Shown here: in pieces, positions 1-5,549 of the stretch
Layout of the letters: each line of letters opens with the position of its first letter
Position numbering within the stretch: position 1 is the stretch's first letter
Assembly (NCBI GenBank): GCA_030689795.1
Contig: JAUYEO010000003.1
Location: 1 to 7,261 of the forward strand
DNA: 7,261 bases
Direction: 5' to 3'
DNA from: Desulfobacterales bacterium
GTDB lineage: Bacteria > Desulfobacterota > Desulfobacteria > Desulfobacterales > RPRI01
Program-made: the position numbers and the translations under genes
Notes under the pieces: model-generated
The model's input: only the letters and a program-made list of their open reading frames with translations
Told to the model about the DNA's origin: nothing
The model's database searches: none

Positions 1-2
1 CA

Positions 3-406
3 CTGGCAGATAAACTGCTATTGAACTTTAATATATGATCTATTGATATAATGATGAACGTTACCTGTTTGCTGGTCCTCCTGTATTACGCGTTTAAAAA
101 TATAGAAACGCATAATTTCATGGGCGTGCCCATATATCTCGTCCCTATAAATCTCCTGAAATCAACCAGGGCGCCATGCTTCTGATAAAGAGTATTCTTG
201 TGCAAGGGATCAAGGAGAAAATATTTTATAAGGTTGATGTTGACCATATAACAGAACTCCTCTTTTCAATATATATTATGCTCCTGATCAAGACGTATAT
301 CAAATCCGAGGAAGCTCTGCGTTCCGCATGTATGAAGATGGAGTTGCGCTTATTTTGCGGGGATTGTGCCGGAAAGATCTTTAATTTCCGGCTTGCCCTC
401 AATTAA
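3..406 (+). pseudogene. Decayed C-terminal part of a TetR/AcrR-type regulator (tentative)
   Basis: Two reading frames together resemble the ligand-binding half of a TetR regulator. The first runs from the left part of the window (LADKLLLNFNI), is broken by TGA at 36-38, and resumes as SIDIMMNVTCLLVLLYYAFK, staying open to a stop at 183-185. The second is open from 116 to 406 and contains ILVQGIKEKIFYKVDVDH followed by ITELLFSIYIMLLIKTYI. That fits the usual TetR C-terminal pattern of an 'I...GI..G.F' turn, a 'D...' helix start and a hydrophobic dimerisation helix. One stop and one frameshift (around 120-175) would be needed to join them, and the helix-turn-helix would lie before the window. 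TetR genes often sit beside the membrane protein they control, which fits the gene that follows. The assignment rests on pattern only; 176-406 could instead be a small unrelated ORF. Confidence 0.4.
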
Positions 407-421
407 TTATATCAAGCAAAC

Positions 422-427
422 AGGAGG
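422..427 (+). promoter_or_regulatory. Ribosome binding site of the 217-aa membrane protein
   Basis: AGGAGG lies five bases before the ATG at 433. It is a near-perfect Shine-Dalgarno match and fixes the start of the downstream gene. Confidence 0.8.
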
Positions 428-432
428 AGTCC

Positions 433-1086
433 ATGACCGAAGCAACTGTTCAGGCTTTAAACGGCCTGAGAGATTTTTCAATGATTAAATGGTATATCAT
501 ACCGCTGCTTTTAATTGTTTTCTATATTTATGCAAAAGAAATCAAGCTGGCCCGTTCCAACGGCAACTGGAATGCGGTTCTTGCAGGGCTAACACTCTTT
601 GGCGTCGATTTTTTCAATGAAACCTGGAATGGGTGGGTCATGCATCTGACCCAGCGTTCGGCTTTCTGGACAACACCCGGAGATACCGCTCTTCGAGTAA
701 TGGTCGGCTGGAACATTGAGATCATTTTCATGTTCCTGATAGGAGGTATTGTCTATTATCATACGCTTTCGGAAAGCACGACGGAAAAAATATTGGGCAT
801 GCCGGAAAAATGGTTTTGGGCAATTGGCTATTCCGTATTTGCGGTCTTTATTGAATGCATTCTCAACATGGGAGGACATCTGGTCTGGGAATACCCGTTC
901 TGGAATCGTTCTTTCCAGGGAATCTGGCTGATATTTTTCTTTGGCTACTTCCACTTTTACTGCGCTACCATTCTGGTGATCAGCCTTAAATCAATGAGGA
1001 ATAAAATTATAACAGTGCTGACAATATATGCTGTTCCTACCGTAATGAATATTCTTGCCTTTGGTTTTTTCGGCTGGAATTATTAA
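433..1086 (+). CDS. Multi-pass integral membrane protein of unknown function (217 aa)
   Basis: I do not recognise the family. The protein has about six hydrophobic segments, near residues 17-35, 46-70, 88-110, 126-146, 161-184 and 190-213, and no signal peptide or soluble domain, so it should sit entirely in the inner membrane. Polar residues and tryptophans are concentrated within or next to the helices: GVDFFNETWNGW (57-68), GWNIEI (92-97), ECILNMGGHLVWEYPFW (141-157) and FGYFHFY (170-176). Asp, Glu, Asn and His in such positions suggest a buried active or binding site rather than a purely structural role. Small membrane enzymes and carotenoid-cyclase-like proteins look similar in outline, but I see no diagnostic motif. 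The start is supported by AGGAGG five bases upstream. The gene lies 26 bp after a probable TetR-type remnant on the same strand, so it may once have been under that regulator. Confidence 0.85.
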   Translation: MTEATVQALNGLRDFSMIKWYIIPLLLIVFYIYAKEIKLARSNGNWNAVLAGLTLFGVDFFNETWNGWVMHLTQRSAFWTTPGDTALRVMVGWNIEIIFMFLIGGIVYYHTLSESTTEKILGMPEKWFWAIGYSVFAVFIECILNMGGHLVWEYPFWNRSFQGIWLIFFFGYFHFYCATILVISLKSMRNKIITVLTIYAVPTVMNILAFGFFGWNY

Positions 1087-1210
1087 CGCGCAGCTGTTCG
1101 GTTTTTAACCCTGTATACTGCCACCGGTTCCGCTGAACGCGGGGCAGGGGCCGGAAAATATGATGAAACTCAAAACAGTTGCCTTATTGATGAAAAAATG
1201 AGGGGTAGCT
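1087..1210. other. Short intergenic region, no gene seen
   Basis: This spacer follows the membrane protein. It includes a GC-rich stretch at about 1121-1154 that can form a small stem (CCGC, loop TGAAC, GCGG). No T-run follows it, so I do not call a terminator. GAGGGG at about 1200-1205 serves the next start codon. Confidence 0.5.
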
Positions 1211-1369
1211 ATGGCCATGGACTTAAGCGATATTGAGGATGTATTCCTTTACGAAAGCGCTGGACCGCTCTATCAATACTCTGCCTTTTTGGACAGAGAT
1301 TCCGGAAAGATATTCTACACCTCCGAATCGGATGATTCCGATGAATTGCCGGAAGATGTGGATGTTTAG
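1211..1369 (+). pseudogene. UPF0158-like gene, N-terminal 52 codons only, cut by the RAYT element
   Basis: The frame starts at ATG 1211 behind GAGGGG (spacing about 6) and reads MAMDLSDIEDVFLYESAG, then FLDRDSGKIFYTSES and DDSDELPEDVDV before TAG at 1367-1369. This is the opening of UPF0158-type proteins as I know them: an 'L.DI..AF' helix, a 'yLD..TGkI...SE' strand pair and an acidic 'ELPeDi' segment. Those proteins run to roughly 140-160 residues, so about two thirds is missing. The TAG belongs to the terminal inverted repeat of the adjacent transposase element, so the stop was supplied by the insertion. The rest of the gene is not found beyond the element at 2461. A short peptide could still be made but is probably not functional. 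The family's biochemical role is not established. Confidence 0.6.
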
Positions 1370-1394
1370 TGGACGTTCATCAATCTATAAGTTG
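1367..1394 (+). repeat. Left terminal inverted repeat of the RAYT element
   Basis: It reads TAGT, then GGACGTTCATCAAT, then CTATAAGTTG. It matches the reverse complement of 2433-2460 except at two positions (T/G at base 4, C/A at base 19). Its first three bases form the stop codon of the truncated UPF0158-like frame. Confidence 0.85.
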
Positions 1395-1395
1395 T

Positions 1396-2400
1396 TCATG
1401 TTTCAAGATTCAATTTCAGTTCTTCTGCCAGTATACGGCCCCGGCCGGCCGCCATGCTCACAGCCGCTTGAGTTATATTCAATAACCCGGCCAGCTCCCG
1501 CTGCTTTACATTAAGATATTCGGTTGCCCAGTAACAGAGCAGATCCCGTGCGCTGGATATATTGCGTTTTCTTCCGGCACGGATAATCTCATCAGATGTT
1601 ATACCCGAAACCTCCGCTACTCTTTCAAGCAAATCCTTTAAATCATATCCTTTGGCTTTAAGATCATATTTGCGCGTCATTGACTCATTCGCCTTGGATA
1701 ATACCGACATCACAAAGTCACCGTCTCCCAATATTCTCTCATCGCCTTTCTGATAATCTCCGCTTCTTCTGAGAGCCTTAACGCCTGTCCATCCACCCTG
1801 ACTTCGTAAAAGACCTCCTCCAGCAAGCTCTGGTCGCCTGCCCTGATCAGCAGCTTTCCGGACAAATTCAGAATAACCTCTCCTGCCTGACCGTGTATCC
1901 TTGCCAAACAGGTTCAATACGTATTCCGTATCCTGCCAGTCATTTTTAAAATACCCCAGTATGACCCCATGGCCGCAATAATAATAGCGGCCCAATGACC
2001 GGTAATCCGGAACCATACCTGCACGCAGCGGATTCAGATGAATATAGCGCACCAGTTCTTTTAAATAGAGATCTTCCTGACACAGAATCGATTTATACCT
2101 GTTCTGAAAAAGATGACCGAAGCGTTTGTACTTCCGGTTGAAGTTGACAGCATAACCGGTAAGAAGTCTGCGCATGACATCAGAGACCGGCGTACTCCCG
2201 GTACGGAGCAGCAGATGGAAATGATTTGACATCAATGCCCATGCATAACAGGCTGTCTTTGTCCTGGTTAATACGGAGTCCAGCCTGTTTAAAAAGCTTT
2301 TGTAATCCGCATCGTCGAAAAATATATCGGCTTTGTTTATTCCCCGCGCGATCACATGGTGAACTGCGCCCGCGGCATCTATCCTGGATTTTCTCGGCAT
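1396..2400 (-). CDS. REP-associated tyrosine transposase (Y1 HUH type) with C-terminal DnaA-like HTH
   Basis: A single-strand DNA transposase of the Y1/HUH superfamily. Counting from the ATG at 2400 (334 aa), the N-terminal catalytic domain starts PRKSRIDAAGAVHHVIARG, carries the metal-binding HUH motif in MSNHFHLLLR (His 60 and His 62), and the likely nucleophile Tyr 83 in TGYAVNFNRKYKR. The typical RAYT blocks GHLFQNRYKS and YIHLNPLRAGMV follow. The C-terminal part (about residues 270-330) has GRKRNISSARDLLCYWA and LAGLLNITQAAVSMAAGRG, which resembles the DnaA C-terminal DNA-binding helix-turn-helix found in long RAYTs and would recognise the repeats or target. I prefer the ATG at 2400 over the GTG at 2409: AGGTGGGGG precedes it and family members usually begin MPRK. 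No frameshift or missing motif is seen, so it may be active. Confidence 0.92.
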   Translation of the reverse strand: MPRKSRIDAAGAVHHVIARGINKADIFFDDADYKSFLNRLDSVLTRTKTACYAWALMSNHFHLLLRTGSTPVSDVMRRLLTGYAVNFNRKYKRFGHLFQNRYKSILCQEDLYLKELVRYIHLNPLRAGMVPDYRSLGRYYYCGHGVILGYFKNDWQDTEYVLNLFGKDTRSGRRGYSEFVRKAADQGRRPELAGGGLLRSQGGWTGVKALRRSGDYQKGDERILGDGDFVMSVLSKANESMTRKYDLKAKGYDLKDLLERVAEVSGITSDEIIRAGRKRNISSARDLLCYWATEYLNVKQRELAGLLNITQAAVSMAAGRGRILAEELKLNLET

Positions 2401-2432
2401 ATCCCCCACCTATCATCCTTCAATCCCACTGT

Positions 2433-2460
2433 CAACTTATATATTGATGAACGTCCCCTA
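2433..2460 (-). repeat. Right terminal inverted repeat of the RAYT element
   Basis: On the minus strand it reads TAGG, GGACGTTCATCAAT, then ATATAAGTTG. Its TAG at 2460-2458 is in frame with, and ends, the adjoining IS30 transposase fragment. Confidence 0.85.
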
Positions 2461-2517
2461 TTCGTCCCAATGACCGATGACATATCTTTCGTTTTCTGAT
2501 AGATGTTTATAGGATAT
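2458..2517 (-). pseudogene. IS30-family transposase, first 19 codons, start codon lost (copy A)
   Basis: Read from 2517 leftward, the frame gives SYKHLSENERYVIGHWDE and then TAG. IS30-family transposases commonly open with M-[ST]-Y-x-H-L-[ST]-x-x-E-R-Y-x-I, so the match is strong for its length. The position of the start codon is ATA rather than ATG; copy B has ATG there, and both have AAGGAG about 8 bases upstream. Translation ends at the TAG of the RAYT repeat. With no start and no catalytic DDE domain it is inactive. Confidence 0.65.
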
Positions 2518-2532
2518 AATAGGCTCCTTCTG

Positions 2533-2561
2533 AGTGTAAGGTTGGTCGTGCTTCCTACACT
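2533..2561 (-). other. Conserved hairpin in the leader of IS30 copy A
   Basis: AGTGTAAGG at 2533-2541 pairs with CCTACACT at 2554-2561 (one bulged base). An outer imperfect stem links 2512-2523 to 2570-2582 and would cover the bases around the transposase start. The same nested fold exists in copy B with compensating changes. Confidence 0.45.
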
Positions 2562-2629
2562 ACCAGAAATCCTATCATGTCCGTTAATTATCTTATGTGG
2601 TGCACTTTGAAGTTGAATTCACCGGATAG

Positions 2630-3568
2630 TCAGTACTCAATCGCACGCAAATAGTCACTCGTAATTGCTTCGGCTTCAGCCGTTCCCTTCATGTGAAGAA
2701 ACACGTCCATTGTTAACCAAGAAGAATATCGTGCGTTCTGTTGGAGAGGTTTGACACCACCGACAGACAGTAATTTGAGGTTCGGTTCATCCTGGGACTT
2801 CAGCCCGAAAACAATGCACATCTCGTCTTTAGCTGCAAAATAATTCAACAGCTTATAGTTAGGTTGATAGTTCGGTTTTGCAGCTATAAGTTTTTGTACA
2901 TCAATACTTCCTCGGCTCAGAAGGATTTGAAATTTCTGTTTCTGAGGTGTGCCACCGTGCAGGTAAACTTTAATATCCCCATCGTTTCCCCCAACTTGCT
3001 TCCAGTTATGGATTTCTCCTGACAGTATGCCGTTGACCTGCTTCTCCGATAGGTCATCAACTGGGTTCGCACGATTCACGAACAGTAGTGCTTCCTCGTG
3101 CTGCAAAAAGTAAGTGTTATAGCCATACAGCTTCGATTGGCCGCTATGATCCACAATTACCAGCGTGCTATCTTTGGACGCGCTCTCGGAGAGTTCCTCC
3201 ACGCTGCAGGCGTGGACGATTCTTGTCAATTCATTCGAATCTTTCCCTGCCACACGGTAAGGCTTCGCCTGCGGACTATAACTGAAAGAGGTCTTTAACG
3301 CTAATGTTTCCATGCCTTCCGGGTTTGGGCAACTCCGAGAAAGAGCAGACACTACGGGAAGACATGATCTCGAAAAGCTGGCTGTCTTCAAGTCGCCCAA
3401 GCCAACTGGAATACAGGATTTAGAGAAGGCCGCCTTCTCTGCTCTTTGATGACTGACCTTCAATCGAGCGAGTGGATCGCTTTCTGCTGAGGCTGTTAAA
3501 GTTGCCAGGGTAAGTAAGCAGACGTACAAAAGAATTGACAGGTGAATCGATAAACGTTTAGCCTTCAT
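2630..3568 (-). CDS. Secreted PstS-like periplasmic binding protein
   Basis: A 312-aa exported solute-binding protein. Residues 1-28 are a Sec signal peptide (MKAKRL, a hydrophobic run, cleavage after ASA). A linker of about 60 residues holds three Cys motifs: FSKSCIPV (48-55), FSRSCLPV (65-72) and LSRSCPNP (76-83). The C-terminal part fits the PBP_like/PstS fold: EEALLFVNRANPVDDLS (158-174), ILSGEIHNWKQVGGNDG (181-197), then VYLHGGT where classical PstS has SR.SGT. The first lobe is short and divergent, so the ligand may not be phosphate. The start at 3568 is chosen over the ATG at 3580 because GGAGGT lies four bases before it; the upper ATG overlaps that Shine-Dalgarno. ATGA overlap with the 571-aa gene implies translational coupling. 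No ABC permease or ATPase gene is in the window. Confidence 0.8.
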   Translation of the reverse strand: MKAKRLSIHLSILLYVCLLTLATLTASAESDPLARLKVSHQRAEKAAFSKSCIPVGLGDLKTASFSRSCLPVVSALSRSCPNPEGMETLALKTSFSYSPQAKPYRVAGKDSNELTRIVHACSVEELSESASKDSTLVIVDHSGQSKLYGYNTYFLQHEEALLFVNRANPVDDLSEKQVNGILSGEIHNWKQVGGNDGDIKVYLHGGTPQKQKFQILLSRGSIDVQKLIAAKPNYQPNYKLLNYFAAKDEMCIVFGLKSQDEPNLKLLSVGGVKPLQQNARYSSWLTMDVFLHMKGTAEAEAITSDYLRAIEY

Positions 3569-5283
3569 CAGTACCTCCATCCTTTGGTTAACGTACCGTT
3601 AAGACGTTTCCTCTCATACTTGTCAAGAACGGGTCGCTTCTTCCAGTCCTCACTGTTAAGAAACCTATAATTCACTTTAAAAACCATTTTTCGTAGCGTA
3701 TCAACAAATTTCTTTCTTCGTGCCATGATTTCTTTCGCTTTTAAATCTTCATCGCTTATTGCTGTGAAGGTGTCAGTTGCGAAAAGGAACTGGTAGATGC
3801 TAAGCTTCTGCGGCGTCCTTAGCCAAAAAGGATCCAGAGCCAACTGATGGCTGCGCACATCTATTAGCTCCCGGTATCTGTATACAGCAGTACGAAGCGT
3901 ATCCTCAAAGCGCTGCTTATCTTTGGCTTCCACAGCGAGATGCTGTACAAGCGCATGGTAAGCCATCTGGTCCAAAGCTTCTTGATAGAAGTGACTTTTT
4001 TCACATTTGCGCCGGTTGTCGTCATTCTGCAGAAATACCTTCATAACCGACATGATACTCGCGTACGAACTCAGATCCGTTTCCTGTACCTGCGCGGCCT
4101 GACTGCTGAGAAGCGTCAGGAGGTATAAGGGATGGTTGCCCTTCCGCAGAATGGTCTCACACTTCCTTTCATACTTCTTCGCTACAGTCGTGAGGGACTC
4201 AGCGCCAGGAAGTAGATTAGCGTACCAAAGAGTGGGATCGCGAAGGACTTCATTGTCCGTCACTTTTTGGCACCCGCTACCGTTCTCCCTGCCGGAAAAA
4301 ACTGGTTCGCCTACACGCTCGTCAATGTACTGAATCGCCTTCCGAGAATTCTCACGCCGATTGTCGCCTCGTTGCGACCATACATATTCGCTGAGCAAGG
4401 CTTGTCCTTCTATTCGCCACGGTTGGGCCATAAATGCGTCAGTTAGAACCTGTAACCGATCGTCCACGCTTCCCTGCATCGCCGACTGAACCTTCTCGGT
4501 GTAGTGATGACGGGCCATAACACAGTTAATAATGAACAACTGCCAATTCAGTAATAAGATGCTACATACGGCCAATGAGATTAGCAAGGCAACACGGAAG
4601 CGTCGCACTCTGTCATATTGCCGACGCAGAAATCGATGGACTGGTAGCTTGGCAAAGGCATCAAGGCCAGCTAACGCAACAAGCACTCCGCCTCCGGTCA
4701 TTAGGGTCCAAATCTGGAAAAGAGCACTATTTTGGCGAATATGTGCGAGGCCGATCATTAACGTGGATTGGACAAGCAACCAACTAAGAGCAAGATAGAC
4801 CAGAACAGCTGATGAGTACCGTCGGTCCCAATTCTCGACTATTTTAGCGGTGGTATTTTCCGCATCGCCCTGCACATAGATCGTTGTCTCATGTGGCTGC
4901 TCGTCTCCATAACGGATTAGCAGGGAGCCATGCGATTCCCGAGCCCCCTCCGAGGCTTCGGTAACGTCCCATTCGAGAGAGTGCATCATCTGTATATCTG
5001 ATGTCGATGCTGAAAGGCTCTGCATTGGGAAGGATCTTTTCCCAACCAGCATCACTACCTCCGCGGCATGACTTACACTTATGGGCAGACCCAGCCTACT
5101 TCGGCGAAAAAAGGATGACGTGAAGGTGAATGACAGAGAAATCGATTGATCCTTTGACACATTACGGAAGCATGTGCCTCGAAAGGACACTCCAGAGTAG
5201 CCGGAAGTCACCAACTTTCTGTCTTCTACGGACTCCTGCCATCCTCTTGCTTGGTAGGTGTCTTCTACGGAAAACGTCCCCAT
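3568..5283 (-). CDS. Unknown membrane protein with three helices and large C-terminal domain (571 aa)
   Basis: I recognise no family. Residues 1-150 look soluble and strand-rich (for example SISLSFTFTSSF, EVVMLVGKRSF, TTIYVQG). Three hydrophobic helices follow at about 158-181, 188-210 and 231-256. The 211-230 loop (HRFLRRQYDRVRRFR) is strongly basic, which by the positive-inside rule puts it and the N-terminus in the cytoplasm. The 300-residue C-terminal part would then be periplasmic; it is charged and mostly helical, with Cys at 338, 375 and 427. Such a topology could let it meet the secreted binding protein encoded by the next gene, with which it overlaps by 4 bp. That role is inference. 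The start at 5283 has AAGGAGG three bases upstream, a rather tight spacing, so a later start is possible. Upstream lies an AT-rich spacer with ATCGAT palindromes. Confidence 0.75.
   Translation of the reverse strand: MGTFSVEDTYQARGWQESVEDRKLVTSGYSGVSFRGTCFRNVSKDQSISLSFTFTSSFFRRSRLGLPISVSHAAEVVMLVGKRSFPMQSLSASTSDIQMMHSLEWDVTEASEGARESHGSLLIRYGDEQPHETTIYVQGDAENTTAKIVENWDRRYSSAVLVYLALSWLLVQSTLMIGLAHIRQNSALFQIWTLMTGGGVLVALAGLDAFAKLPVHRFLRRQYDRVRRFRVALLISLAVCSILLLNWQLFIINCVMARHHYTEKVQSAMQGSVDDRLQVLTDAFMAQPWRIEGQALLSEYVWSQRGDNRRENSRKAIQYIDERVGEPVFSGRENGSGCQKVTDNEVLRDPTLWYANLLPGAESLTTVAKKYERKCETILRKGNHPLYLLTLLSSQAAQVQETDLSSYASIMSVMKVFLQNDDNRRKCEKSHFYQEALDQMAYHALVQHLAVEAKDKQRFEDTLRTAVYRYRELIDVRSHQLALDPFWLRTPQKLSIYQFLFATDTFTAISDEDLKAKEIMARRKKFVDTLRKMVFKVNYRFLNSEDWKKRPVLDKYERKRLNGTLTKGWRY
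3573..3578 (-). promoter_or_regulatory. Ribosome binding site deciding the start of the binding-protein gene
   Basis: GGAGGT on the minus strand lies four bases before the ATG at 3568. The alternative ATG at 3580 directly abuts this site and has no good site of its own, so the 312-aa product is preferred over 316 aa. Confidence 0.75.
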
Positions 5284-5346
5284 CCCCCTCCTTCGCTGTC
5301 ATCGCAACCAAACAGACTTTTCTTGGCAAGTTATTTACGGCCTAAC

Positions 5347-5364
5347 ATCGATACATCCATCGAT
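5347..5364. repeat. Paired ATCGAT palindrome, possible operator
   Basis: ATCGAT, six bases (ACATCC), ATCGAT. The unit is itself palindromic, so the pair is both direct and inverted. It lies 64 bp before the start of the 571-aa gene, a plausible place for a regulator, but short AT-rich palindromes also occur by chance. Confidence 0.3.
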
Positions 5365-5468
5365 AAAAGGAGAACATTAACCCTTAACCGGTCCCAGTTT
5401 ATCAAACCGTTTTGTTCAAGTTTAGAACAACTTAGATCTTTATTAGGAATTATTTTAACAATATCATA

Positions 5469-5482
5469 TCTTATCGATAAGA
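5469..5482. repeat. Perfect 14-bp palindrome TCTTATCGATAAGA
   Basis: A gap-free perfect palindrome around an ATCGAT core, in the spacer upstream of the two-gene operon. It could be a dimeric regulator site. It shares its core with the pair at 5347-5364. Confidence 0.35.
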
Positions 5483-5549
5483 ATCTGTTTCAAAATCTAA
5501 AGCTCGGTGCCAAAACCCATAAAAATCTCAATATATTATTATCAATAAG

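Larger units (their letters stand above)
1367..2460 (-). mobile_element. Complete RAYT (REP-associated tyrosine transposase) element
   Basis: A 1094-bp unit made of one transposase gene between imperfect 28-bp inverted repeats at 1367-1394 and 2433-2460. Reading inward, both ends carry TAG, one variable base, GGACGTTCATCAAT, one variable base, then TATAAGTTG: 26 of 28 bases match. The transposase stop codon is only one base from the left repeat. RAYTs are single-strand HUH transposases related to IS200/IS605, and unlike classical insertion sequences they give no direct target duplication; none is visible here. The flanks are unrelated: a truncated UPF0158-like gene on the left and a truncated IS30-family transposase on the right. 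Confidence 0.85.
2458..2625 (-). mobile_element. IS30-family insertion sequence, 5' end fragment (copy A)
   Basis: A 5' fragment about 165 bp long. The outer end (2597-2625) reads GTGGTGCACTTTGAAG then TTGAATTCACCGG on the plus strand and corresponds closely to the end of copy B at 5810-5837. Inward on the minus strand come a hairpin leader, AAGGAG, and a 19-codon transposase start. Over about 144 bp it aligns with copy B almost without gaps at roughly 70% identity by eye, so the two are relatives rather than recent duplicates. The rest of the element is missing because the RAYT right end abuts it. The outer end lies only about 5 bp past the stop of the binding-protein gene. The family call rests on the encoded peptide. 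Confidence 0.65.
5284..5549. other. AT-rich spacer upstream of the two-gene operon
   Basis: No convincing gene. It should contain the leftward promoter of the 571-aa gene, but I could not choose a -35/-10 pair. It holds ATCGAT twice at 5347-5364 separated by six bases, and a perfect 14-bp palindrome at 5469-5482. The boundary with the IS30 fragment is not marked by a visible repeat. Confidence 0.5.

Noticed and set aside
21..52. TTGAAC and TATAAT considered as a promoter
   Set aside because: The spacing is 20 bases, too long for a standard promoter, and the region appears to be part of a decayed coding sequence.
589..954. A 121-codon minus-strand frame overlapping the membrane protein gene
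   Set aside because: It lies antisense within a gene with a strong ribosome binding site and clear membrane helices, and has no family-like features.
1121..1160. GC-rich stem after the membrane protein gene considered as a terminator
   Set aside because: The stem is short and no T-run follows it.
1233..1514. A 93-codon plus-strand frame across the left RAYT end
   Set aside because: It crosses the element boundary and is out of frame with the recognisable UPF0158-like peptide, so it is a chance frame.
2485..2625. The two structured repeats (2485-2625 and 5690-5837), each just after a gene stop, considered as integron attC sites
   Set aside because: ATTCAAC fits an attC core box, but no matching GTTRRRY partner is found, and the minus strand contains a Shine-Dalgarno and IS30 transposase start, which explains the repeats better.
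4532..4798. Plus-strand frames of up to 88 codons inside the 571-aa gene
   Set aside because: Composition is low in recognisable structure, no ribosome binding site, and they oppose a long coupled gene.
5268..5283. AACGTCCCC at the start of the 571-aa gene resembling the RAYT end core
   Set aside because: Only about nine bases match and no second end or further similarity follows; likely chance.
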